52,675 bases of DNA, taken from NCBI GenBank assembly GCA_003427395.1, contig BFEA01000032.1, positions 1,114,774 through 1,167,448 on the forward strand, in the 5' to 3' direction. Below, piece after piece: positions 20,880-30,696 of this stretch (position 1 is the first letter of the stretch; each line of letters opens with the position of its first letter). Under the pieces are notes generated by a model, which had not been told where the DNA came from, searched no databases, and was given only the letters and a program-made list of their open reading frames with translations. The position numbers were made by a program, and so were the translations under genes. Source of the DNA: Chara braunii (taxonomy: Eukaryota > Streptophyta > Charophyceae > Charales > Characeae).

Positions 20880-22740
20880 TGAAGTTTTAAGCCTTTTTTG
20901 CAATTTTAAGAGATTTTTAATCGTTTAAATTAATAAAAATTGCTTATAAACGACAAGAGAACACTACCTCGCGGTGAGCGCATAGGGGGATGCAATGAAA
21001 ACCCTAGCGAGTCCGAATATTTGATAAATAATTATAAAAAAAATAGCTTTAATAACTGGAAATTCCCGTCTCTTACCTCAGGCCTTTGGGAACAAGCCAG
21101 TAGGTTCACCCGAACCTAGGTTACCGCAGCGTCTCTTTCCCTTCTTCCTCTAGGGAATTCTTTTGTATTTTTCAATTATATATTAAAGAAAATATATTTA
21201 GTTAGGATAAAATATATTTCTTAGTTTATATATATTAAGGATCAATACATATATAAGCCCGCCGAGTTTGGAGATTTTTAAGGGTAGAAATAAAATTTGG
21301 GGACTTTACTAAAATTTCGTCAGCGTTTCGCCTCCCCCCGTTGGGATGGGGTTCGAGCGAAGCCCTCAAACAGCGCTGCCGACGGGGGAGTATCAAAAGG
21401 AATAATGGAAAAAAAAAGAAAATTGATTTAACTTAATTTTTTAATATTTTTGATTATTAATTAGCAAAAATTTAAATTAAAAGGAAAATTTTATAAAATT
21501 TCGACAGTAGTTTTCCTTCCCTCCCCCATTAGGACGGGTTCGGAAAAAAAGTCTCTCAAATAGGTAAAGTAGATGTGAAGTGCATTGAAGTCGAACCCTA
21601 CGCAATTTTTAATATTTATTTCAATTTTTATCGATTTTAAAAATCCAAAGTTAAATAATTCAGCAATTTCCCTCCCCCCGTTGGGATGGGGTTCAGGAGA
21701 TTTTTCCTTGATTAAGAAAGAGAAAAGAAAAAAAATAAAGTAAACAAAGTCGAAATCTTGGCCGCTTGAATTTTTACTGATTTTTATTATTTTAATTTAA
21801 TTTTTAATTATTTAATAAAGCAAAATTTTCCTAATTAATTTCCGCAATTTTGTGCGATATATTTAACGAAAAATAATATGCAACAAACGCGGAAGCTAGA
21901 AGCTATGGCTTCCCTCTATTTACCCGCTTCTCTCAAAATTGGGGTTAGGACTTTACCCTAATTAGGGTTTCCCGTAATTAGGGTTTGGGGTGTTGCGTGC
22001 AACCCCACGCACACCACAAAGCCCCGCTCGCCGCGAGAAAATTTTTGTTAGCTTTCACTAGGTTTAGAAGAAAAACTTATCGGATTACATTTTTAAATTT
22101 CTTTTTCTTTTAATTTAAACAAAATTACAAAGAAATTCATTTTTTCCTTGATTTTCTTTCGCCCCTTTCTATCTGTTGGTGCCCGCCGTTTGTCCGAACG
22201 AAGTCCGTTTTCCCCGACTAGGGTCTCAAAACGTCGGGGAAATTACAAGGAACAACTTTGCTCCCCGCGGTTTTCTCCGGATTTTACTTCCTTTTTCCGT
22301 AATTAAATAAAAATAGAAACAATAATTTGTAAGTTAATAAAAAAAAATAATTTTCTCAAAAGCTAGCCGTCGGAAGTTTTCAAGAAACATCTCGAAACGT
22401 TCGCCTCAATCAGAGGACGAACTTTGCCCCCGGGGTGGCTTGCACGAAAATGCGCAGATCGGGAGATATCGAGGAAAAACGAATTAGAAATTTAAACTAG
22501 TGATTTTTTTGAGATTTTTAATTAAAAAAATAAAAAACATTCTATATCTTTTTTTCTAGCAGTTAGAATTTTTCAAAAAACGTCTCAAAACGTTCGCCTT
22601 GACGAGAGGACAAACTTAGCTTCCGGTGTAGTTCGCACGAAAACGCGCGGATCAGGAGTTGTCAAAGAAAAACAGATTAAATAAATAAAAGTAATCATCA
22701 AAATTCGAACTAATCAAGGAGACACGATCTAATCGGGCTA
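20880..22740. repeat. AT-rich, hairpin-bearing internal region
   Basis: About 1.9 kb of AT-rich DNA punctuated by GC-rich hairpins, with no coding frame. It lies immediately inside the primer-binding site of the minus-strand M-LTR, so it is probably that element's leader. Two roughly 180-bp units (22375-22500 and 22560-22680) share TCTC(G/A)AAACGTTCGCC words with GTTCGCCT/AGG.C.AAC pairing. TTCCCCGAC/GTCGGGGAA forms a 9-bp stem near 22209-22245. Confidence 0.6.
21325..21702. repeat. Constant-loop hairpins, three units
   Basis: A core of the form CTCCCCCCGTTGGGATGGGG is carried on three different stems: GTTTCGC/GCGAAGC (21325-21331 with 21357-21363, one G-T), TTTTCC/GGAAAA (21511-21516 with 21542-21547) and AATTTCC/GGAGATT (21665-21671 with 21696-21702, one G-T). 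Loop lengths are 24-25 nt. The architecture is the same as arrays B, C and G although the sequence is unrelated. Confidence 0.8.
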
Positions 22741-22814
22741 ATTAGCGACCAGCTAATCAGCCCTCGCACCCCCGTTGATTGGGGAAGGCCGCGGCCTTGG
22801 GGGTGCAGTTCCCC

Positions 22815-22833
22815 TCCCCGGCAACGACGCCAA
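22815..22833 (-). other. tRNA-Asp-type primer-binding site
   Basis: On the minus strand TTGGCGTCGTTGCCGGGGA follows directly after an LTR-like end (CCTAACAACA). It differs at one base from the common plant Ty3/Gypsy PBS complementary to tRNA-Asp. It marks the 3' end of the M-LTR at about 22838 and sets the element's direction (reading toward lower coordinates). Confidence 0.75.
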
Positions 22834-23129
22834 TGTTGTTAGGAAACCTGGGGAGGGGCCCCTATCGCACGCTGAAGCCAAGGGCAACGGCGCCTGTCAC
22901 TCGCCGCGCCCACTTCCGAGGTCCTCAGCGAGCGGCAAGGTGTCGGGGTTTGCACTACCTATCTTGCCCCTTTTCATACGCTTCTGAATGAAGGTTTATA
23001 AAGCCATCTAATATACGAGAAAAATAAGATAAAATACAGCAAAAAATACCACTAACCGCAGATCATAAATGTGACCTTTTACCCCTGCAAACAGTTCCAA
23101 ATAAAACCAAGCAGCAGGAGTACCTGATT

Positions 23130-23589
23130 GAGAATCGCTCCCGCTAGCAGCGGGAGTACCAGATTGAGCACTTCTCCTGCTTGCAGCGGGATGATTACAC
23201 TAAAGTATCCCGCTAGCAGTGGAATAATCGCACTGAAGAGGGTCTTTTCCGCTAGCAACGGGATTACAGATTGTAATGTGGTGATGATTGTTGTTCCCTG
23301 CCAACAGCGAGATGATTACACTGAAGTGTATACTGAAGTGTCCCGCTAGCAGTGGAATAATCATACTGAAGAGGGTCTTTCCCGCTAGCAGCGGGACTAC
23401 TTGATTGGTTGCTCACTTAAGAACACCGTTCCCGCCAGCAGCAGGATCACCTGGTTGATCACACTGAAGAATACCGTTCCCGTTAGCAGCGGGATCTCCT
23501 GATTGGTCGTGCTGAAGAGTATCGTTCCGCTAGCAGCAGGGTTGCCAGACTGGTATTTCACTAGCGAGCACCCTTCCCGCTAGCAGCGG
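23130..23589. repeat. Array D (left half): CCCGCTAGCAGCGGG hairpins
   Basis: About ten interspersed units of CCCGCT-AGC-AGCGGG (six-base stem, three-base loop), roughly 45 bp apart, separated by GAT.A.CTGATT/ACTGAAGA words. Several have lost one arm (AGTGGAA, AACGGGA, AGCAGGA). X copy 2 interrupts the last unit; the array continues at 30697. Confidence 0.85.
23586..23589. other. Left target duplication of X copy 2
   Basis: GCGG here and GCGG at 30697-30700 flank TG...CA. Joining them restores an intact CCCGCTAGCAGCGGGATC array D unit. Confidence 0.75.
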
Positions 23590-24103
23590 TGTCAAGCGCA
23601 TCGGTCCGACACCGCACCAGGGTGGCGCGGGACCCTCCCGGCCGCGTCACGCAGGAGTAGGTTAAAAAAATCCTTCGTCGCAAAATATACATGGAGCTTC
23701 CACAAGCCGCTCCGGCCAAGTGCGCCAACCATACCTCTCGCGAGCCCCTACGACAGGATAGGACCTACGCGAGGCACGACTTACCTACACCTTACGGAAA
23801 CTGTCACCTCCCTTCGGTGGGCGTATCCCCGCCGAGCTACCAGTCCACAGTACGAAAGCTAATCAGTTGCAATCGTAGAGGTGGACCAGTCGAGGGCGTT
23901 TCTCGTTCGCTGTAGCATAGGGGGTACGCGCGGTAATACGCCGCTATCGGATCCGCACGCGAACCGACAGTTTGGGGGGCTGAAGTCCCAAGCGCGATTC
24001 GACGTATACAACACAAACAACGCGACAACGCTCATAGCCTCTCGGTAACCAACCCATAACTTTCCGATGCGGAAATCGGATGGGCGTCGCGCGCTGAACT
24101 TAA

Positions 24104-24110
24104 TATAAAA
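24104..24110 (+). promoter_or_regulatory. TATA box of X copy 2
   Basis: TATAAAA in a context matching copy 1 (7757-7763), followed by CCGCGCGGACG where copy 1 has CCGCGCAGACG. Confidence 0.5.
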
Positions 24111-24233
24111 CCGCGCGGACGCAGGGCTAACTCATATCGACTCGTAATGCAAGCGTATGCAAGTGGTCGCAATGATGGCGTACTATGTAGTACCCATACT
24201 CATGCGGTCCTCGTTAATCTCGAGGGTCGCATT

Positions 24234-24443
24234 CGACACTCAAGTGTCGGCTGACACGCACTTTGAGGGTTAATCTCTCGACGCTGGACAACCGCCATGT
24301 GCGGTTGAAGACCACACACCCTCTTCTGCACTCTGTGCAGAGCGGGTGGTACACAGGTCCATACCTGTGGTGGCAGTCGCCTCTTATTGCCCTGGAGATC
24401 AGTCCCACTCCGGGCCTGGGCGAAAGTCAAGGGGTTTGACTTT
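24234..24443 (+). other. Run of five perfect stem-loops in X copy 2
   Basis: CGACACT-CA-AGTGTCG (24234-24249), CAACCGC-CATGT-GCGGTTG (24289-24307), TCTGCAC-TCT-GTGCAGA (24325-24341), CACAGGT-CCAT-ACCTGTG (24352-24369) and AAAGTCAA-GGGGT-TTGACTTT (24423-24443) lie within 210 bp. In copy 1 the first and third are degraded and the second has compensatory changes. Confidence 0.85.
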
Positions 24444-25264
24444 GACGGATGTCACGGAATACAATGTCCAACCATAAAAATCTCCAAAAAGCAAGGGTAA
24501 AAAAGGAATCCCCCTTTTCTCTCAAGACACAATCTGGTGAACCCTTATGCACAATCACAGTGGCCTCTCAAACACTCAGGGCACTTATAAATATATAAGG
24601 GTTGATTTTATAAGACGATCACTTCTCAAAGTCACAGTGGGGCTCCTCTCAACCATATATGTATGAAATCGCAGACAACACATCCAGAATCCGATCCACA
24701 ATCATACCTGCAATCACATCAAAAGTTCAACCAGAAGTCCACGCACTACATGGGGTCAACTTCAACCATTCGTTGCACTCATACCCCTTGCCTTAGCCAT
24801 ACAAGCCTCACTCGTGCAACTCTCAAATAAAATACTCAGTACTTTTGTTGGATGATCATTCAATAAAGTCGGGGTGAAAACACAACAAAACAGTTCAATC
24901 ACAAGGCTAAAGCCTTTAGGTTGGGTGGCAGGAGTGATATGAAGTTAAATCGTAAACCGACGAATCGGCAACCGACCTGTTATCGTTGATAACAGAAAGA
25001 TGATCCTTGAGGATCAAGCTGAAACTAGCCCAAATTCTGAATCAATACGATCAAGAGGACCTGTAACACAAGACAGGTCAATCCCCAGGCTAAACCTATA
25101 AGTCCATGGAGAATAATCCCCATATCACGATCTCACTCAAACCATCTCAATTAACTAAGTCTGAATTTACCTTTAAGCAGTGCCCAAAGCAAAGGTAAAT
25201 CCTTGCACAATTTTGTCCATAAAGAGTGGATTGTCAGAATCGACACCTGTCAAAATATAAACTA

Positions 25265-25830
25265 TCTTCTTTAAACGAAGCAAATTTCGGCAGTGCTTCC
25301 CGTAGGAAAAGTGCCTTCCCAGAATTTATATAAGCTCAAATATGAAAGCAGAAGTAATCTCTAACTCAAGAAAATCAAATTTTGTCTAACTCCCTGAATT
25401 AGTAAAAATTTGGGCAGCACTCCCTTTAGAAAGGGAGACTTCCCAGATTTATAATAAGTCAGATATGAACCCAAAAGACAGCTCGAGCTCAACTTTAGAC
25501 ATAATTTAACTAACTCCTTAATTTTGTAGAAATTTCGGCAGCACCCTCTCTAGAAAAGTGTTATTCCAAAATTTATACAAGGCTAAGTCCAGAATTTGAA
25601 AGTAACTTTGACTTCTCAAAGTCCAATTTTGTTCAACTCCCTGATTTAATAAAAATTTGGGCAGCACTCCCTTTAGAAAATGAGACTTTCCAGATTCCTA
25701 CTAAGTCAGATATATGGAAAAGACAAGTTGAACTCTAAAAAGTCAAAAGGTGACTAACTCCTTGGATTTGTAGAAATTTCGGCAGCGCTTCCTGTAGGAA
25801 AAGTAGCTTTTCAAGATTTATACAAAGCCA
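25265..25830. repeat. Array A in X copy 2
   Basis: Units alternate between an AAATTTCGGCAG word and an AAAATTTGGGCAGCACTCC word, each followed by a TTATACAAG or CTAAGTCAGATAT word. One unit has CTCCCTTT-AG-AAAGGGAG; others are imperfect. More units than in copy 1, so the array has expanded or contracted since the copies separated. Confidence 0.75.
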
Positions 25831-26079
25831 AGTATATATATAAAAAAAAGATCTCAGAAAATGCAGGAATTGACCTAACGCCTATTGCTCTAGCACGTGG
25901 CGAGCAACCAAAGCAACTACCTATAATACTGAAACTCAAACAGACTAACCATCTCATCCAATCACATGCAAACCAAACCACAAATGTAAGTACTCTCACC
26001 ATCCCAAGTTCATTCCATATAGATAGTTCATGAATCTTCAAGTCCTTGAATCCTTATACCCATCTTACATAAGACATAG

Positions 26080-26768
26080 AGTTGGACCATTCGCCATGGA
26101 AACAATGCCCAACTTGTCTTTATGATATACACGAACAGGTTGCACAACTACTTCTCTCTTCTTTTTGGGCAGATGACTAGGCCATTTACCATGGAAACAA
26201 TGCCTGGTCGCCCTGAGCTGTTTAATATCCAAAAATTTAGTATTTTTATGACTTTGTTTTTCAAAAAGAAAAGGCAAATATGGGCAGGGGACTGAACCAT
26301 TTACAGTAGAAACAATGTTCACCTTGCCCAAACTATTTCCATTTATACTTTGTATTTTTCCTTTTCTCTTCTTAATGATATGGCTTAACGCTGGACCATT
26401 CACAAGAGAAACTATGTCCAGCTGCCAGTTCACATGCAAATATAGATAAAGTACTTTCCTTTATACTTAGTTTAGTTCACGTGCGTGGTTTTCGGGCTAA
26501 ACCATTCATAGTAAAAACAATGCTTATCCTTAGACCAGAAATCCTCCCTCAGAATAAAACAAGAAATTAAACCCCTTCAATCAGGCAAACCCCCCGAGTT
26601 AACTAGAGTAAACAGACCATTCACAGTAGAAACAATGCCTGGTTCTCCGGAAAACAACTAGATAAACATAGCAACCATGTCATTCACAGTAGAAACAATG
26701 TCTGGTCCTTTAGAAAACATCCAAATAAACATAGCCCTGAGCCATTCTTAGAAGAAACAATGTTCAGG
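26080..26768. repeat. Array C: constant 23-nt loop on variable complementary stems
   Basis: Eight units share a core close to CCATTCACAGTAGAAACA followed by ATG. Flanking arms differ but pair: AGTTGG/CCAACT (26080-26114), TGACTAG/CTGGTCG with two G-T (26174-26210), GCTGGA/TCCAGC (26390-26422), CCTGA/TCAGG (26736-26768); unit 26281-26330 pairs TGGGCAGGG with CCTTGCCCA beyond a short TGA/TCA. Weaker units at about 26495-26530, 26610-26645 and 26674-26706 keep 4-5 of 6 pairs. It occupies the position of array B in copy 1, but the core is unrelated to B's. Confidence 0.88.
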
Positions 26769-28480
26769 CTTTGGTTGACCCTTCCAATTGGATAAAAAAC
26801 TGTCTTCCTCCCACCTTCCCCCAATTCATACCTTAGTCTGCTTTCAGTCAAAACAAAAGGGAAACTTAAAGTTTACTTTCACACATTCTTTCCATTCAGT
26901 CTGATTGGGTCCTGAAGGGAAAACAAAAACCATAGGGACAATCTCATGCATACAGTCATACTACAGAGAGATAAACAAAACATGGGTGGTAGTAGGTTGT
27001 ACAAATGAAAGTGGTTTACCTGACGATTCCCTGCCTCCTGAACTCCTGCTGAGTTCCGGCAGAGCTCCCGCAATCGGTGGGTGGACTCTTCACAGAGTCT
27101 TGACGCGGACCTACGGGTTGCAATCCCGCCTGCTGTCTTCCTCTTGTAACCAAGGACTAGACTGAGACTTAGAAAGGTAGATAGACAAGGGTTTGAGACT
27201 CTCAAATCCAAGGATGGTGCTCTCAGACTCACAGGAGAGGGCCTTGTTATCTTCCAACGCCTGAGGGCCCCGCAATGATGGCAAACGAACAACTTAGATC
27301 TGGTCAAGTCAATGCTAGAGTCATCCTCCCGACGACTTCTTAATGTTCAACACAAAACACGATCACACTGTCCCGCCGACTTTTATTCTGACGTGCACTG
27401 GCCACAAATCAGGCTGTACTTCCGCGGCCAGTCCGTCGCACCTTGCCCAATATGGTGAGCACAATACTGCTGCATGCAGTAGTCTCAGCAGGCGTCGCCA
27501 ACTCACACCTTTCGTCACCGCGTACTAGGCCAAGTAATACCACTGTCCGGTTGGCGAACACACATCCCTCCTGAGCACCGCAACAGACCAATCAGCAGGC
27601 GGAAACGCGGTAGCGGACCACCCATACTCGGTCAGCTAGTGGAACCTAGCAACTGCGGCCTGACAGTCCCCCCCAGTACTCTTCACAGTGGCTCAACCAA
27701 AGAGAAGTCCTCTGCTTTGCCAATTGCCTGTAGGTATTCAGCACTAAGAACCGCCATGCACCGCTGACTCTCAGTCTATCCCACAGTAGCAGTCTGAAGG
27801 AAGGAAACCTGTCTGATTAAAGAAGGAGACTCACTGCTTTGCTGCACAACAATTTTGCATATAATAGCATCCCTCCAATTCTCCAATCATGCAATCCCTG
27901 CAGTCTGTGGAAAACAACAGCAGCTGCATTGACCTCAGCTTTGTGATGACCGTTGTTCTCGGTGCCACCAACGCTGCAAACTCCCATCCCTGTTCAGACT
28001 TAGCTCCCGGATCCCTGCAAGCGACTCAAACATCCGACCCGAACGACCATTATCTCGAAGTACCTGACCCACAATAGCGGTCAGGTTCACTTTGTTTCAT
28101 AATGCCCGATGGCGGGCACAACTACGCACCTTGTCAGCGATTCCCTCCAGGTACGTGCTCCGCCAACATAGTGAGTCTCTCTCTCTCTCTCTCTGCCCAA
28201 GCTTCAGCCGTCAGCGGAGCGACGCAAGGGTCAACAGGTAAGTCTCCAGCCTTATGGGTTGCCTCGCATTACCTCTGTCATTAAGATAAGCAAAATCGAA
28301 TGAACCTTCCACTAACGCCTGGCCATATGCATTCAACCTTTTCCCGTTTTCACCCCCGTCATTTCCCACACGGCTCTTTCTCTCCTAACCTCCATCTGTA
28401 CTAACTCTCTTGCCATTCTGGCTGTAGATCCTCTGTTGCCACTGGATGAGACCCCAAAGACTTAGTTCGTTTGCTACTCA

Positions 28481-29160
28481 CTCGATCTTCTCAAGGATCG
28501 AGCGAATCGACAATCTCTGGTTGCGCCAGCTCTCGTCTTCACACCGCGCAGCCCATGCAGACAGTGCTGACTAGACCGATTCCTAGATTAAGAATCTAAC
28601 ATGTCCAATCACTTTAGATCGGTCTAAAACCCCTATCTGATATTTTGTTTCGCCCGATTCCATTACGAATCGAGCGAGATACGTGCTTTTCACTCCCACT
28701 CTTCCTTCGTTTTCACCTCCGCCATATCCCGCGCGCAACCTTTTCTATCTAACTCCTATCCTAACCAACTAATCTCAAAACTAACCACACCATCATACTT
28801 ACGCCGCCCAAAAACCTCCATTTTGCATCTTATCTCGCTCGAATCCACGACGGATCGAGCGAGATTCGAGCATTTCACTCCTACCACCTCTTCCCTCCTT
28901 GCCATCTCCGCGTAGTCTGTACTTCGTCCGGCTCTAAATCTACTAATTTGTCCCTAAAACTAACCTCACAATCATATTCGCCCTGCTCCTAACCCTCAGA
29001 TTCAACCTCGCATTCACCCGAATCCCCTTCTATCGGAGGAGGAACTCCCTTTTTCCTTTTTCCTCCTTCTTCATTCTCGTTCCCGCCATAGCGTCACGCA
29101 CTACTCTTTCTACTAACCTCCTTCTACACTAACCTACTGTCGATTCTGACTTCAGAATCG
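28481..29160. other. Series of long stem-loops in X copy 2
   Basis: CTCGATC/GATCGAG (28481-28502), TAGACCGAT/ATCGGTCTA (28572-28626, with AGATT-AAG-AATCT inside), CGATTC-CATTAC-GAATCG (28655-28672), ATCTCGCTCGA/TCGAGCGAGAT (28832-28865, stem continues with a one-base bulge) and CGATTCTGA-CT-TCAGAATCG (29141-29160). Spacing is irregular and the intervening TCTA.CTAACC words are pyrimidine-rich. No gene from 28.3 to 29.5 kb. Confidence 0.8.
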
Positions 29161-30663
29161 GGGTCGCGAGGCCCGAGAACCCCCGATTCGAGTCCTACCC
29201 CGCCCGTGTTCGTTAAGAAACGAGTGTGATCAGCATTCTCCTTCCTGCCTCCCCTTCCCCATCACCGTTTCCTTCTCTGCATGCACTTTGCCCGCCCGTC
29301 CGTCCAAATTCATTCGCTCTTCGTACTGCCTTCGCTTCACCACTCCGCCTCAACACTCCCACTGCGCTATTCTTTCCATCCGCAGCTCTGTAGCGCTGCC
29401 CAGCCAGTCGGCCCAAGCTCCGACCATCCCGAGCGAAACCTCGGAGGGACTCAGCTACTAGACGGTTTGATTAGTCTTTCGCCCCTATAGTCCACCAGAC
29501 AGTGTGCCTCCCGTCTGCGCCACTGCTCCGCCGCTCGGCCCGCTGCTGCGCCACGCTGCATTAGCGTTCGTCGGGCCTCAGTCCGACGCTACCACCTCCC
29601 CGTTGCCTTCTCCCCCGAATGCACCCGGCACGGGCCCCGTCCAGGTTCACTCTGTTCTTCTTCGTAGTCGCCTGTTCGCTACCTGGCCCGCCGGCTGCTG
29701 CATAACGCAGCACCACCGACTCCGCCGTCCAGGCTCACCCTGCCAAACTCTCTACTCATCCCGGTTGCCGGTTTCTTCGGCCTATGGTCCGGGGGCGGCC
29801 TGCCACAACCCTTTCTTGCCCCGCTCCGCTCCGACGGTGTCCACCACCACCTCGGACCCCCAACAGACAAACTCCCGTTCACTCAGTTGGCCGTGGACCC
29901 GCGGCCCGCTGTAAGGCCTATACGTGGGCCTTGGTGAAGCGGGCCTCGTACGACCTTCGGTGGTAATTCCAATGAGAACTCTGAAGACCGAAGTGGAAGA
30001 AAAGCCCTGCGGGCGGACCGCGTGGGGACGGACGGTGCTCCTTGGCCCACGCACCAAAATAATTAGGATACAGAAATGCCGCCGGCACCCCAAGCGAGCG
30101 AGAACCCGCAGGCCAGCCTTAAAAGGCGCGCACTCAAGGTCCTTGACCGCCGCGACGACCATTAGATCCGGCGTCCCGTCCAAATCAATGCCCCGCCGGG
30201 GTATATATATATAAAAAAAAGAAAATACGGCACTTGAATAAAACTATTTAGAAAACGCCACCACCGATCGGACGCCGCCACTAGCAAAACCGAGGGGGAT
30301 AGCCCCGCGACCTTCAACCCCATCGGCTTTCTCCCCGATGCTCCGCTGCAGCGGCGTCGACGCTAGCCGGCCTCGCACGCGCGCTCTCCTCGGTCAAACG
30401 TACCAACCAAGGAAAAATATCCCTTAATCCTGCTTAATAAAAAATAAACAAACATTGATAATATCGTTGCATAAAACGACCGACGTCTGCGACGACTTTA
30501 TAATCAACAACAAAAGGATTCACGCACGCCTTAAACCTGAGCGCCCACGCACCCTTTACTCTAGTCTACCATCCAGTCAACGTAATCACAGACACAGCCG
30601 CGCCTAGCGCGGTATACTTAAACTTTAAACCAAAATTATTTTCTGTCGCCTGCAAAAACCAGG

Positions 30664-30689
30664 GCGGATACCCTTATAAGGGTATTCGC
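30664..30689 (+). other. Terminal 26-bp palindrome of X copy 2
   Basis: GCGGATACCCTTA/TAAGGGTATTCGC gives 13 pairs with no loop and one G-T, seven bases before the CA end. Homologous to 15081-15106 in copy 1. Confidence 0.85.
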
Positions 30690-30696
30690 GCTGACA

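Larger units (their letters stand above)
22838..23589 (-). mobile_element. M-LTR, 3' part (interrupted by X copy 2)
   Basis: It ends at the primer-binding site. Positions 22840-22955 are the reverse complement of 45890-46006 with high similarity, including a CGAGGTCCTC segment and the CTGTCACTCGCC segment. The outer part carries the array D hairpins. The other half of the LTR lies at 30697 to about 32640; the total without the insertion is roughly 2.7 kb, long for an LTR. Confidence 0.65.
23590..30696 (+). mobile_element. X element copy 2: 7.1-kb non-coding hairpin-rich element
   Basis: Starts TGTCAAGCGC and ends GCTGACA, with a 4-bp GCGG duplication, inserted in an array D hairpin. Homologous to copy 1 in its first kilobase, in the ATTCAATAAAGTC region, array A, the TCCCTGCCTCC segment (27031), the splice-donor-like site and the terminal hairpin. 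The array equivalent to B carries a different core (array C). 28.48-29.16 kb holds long stems absent or diverged in copy 1. Starting TGTCAAGCGC against reverse-complement end TGTCAGCGCG gives a short imperfect terminal inverted repeat. No protein-coding gene is recognisable in 7 kb; the longest frames are unconserved. Confidence 0.75.
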
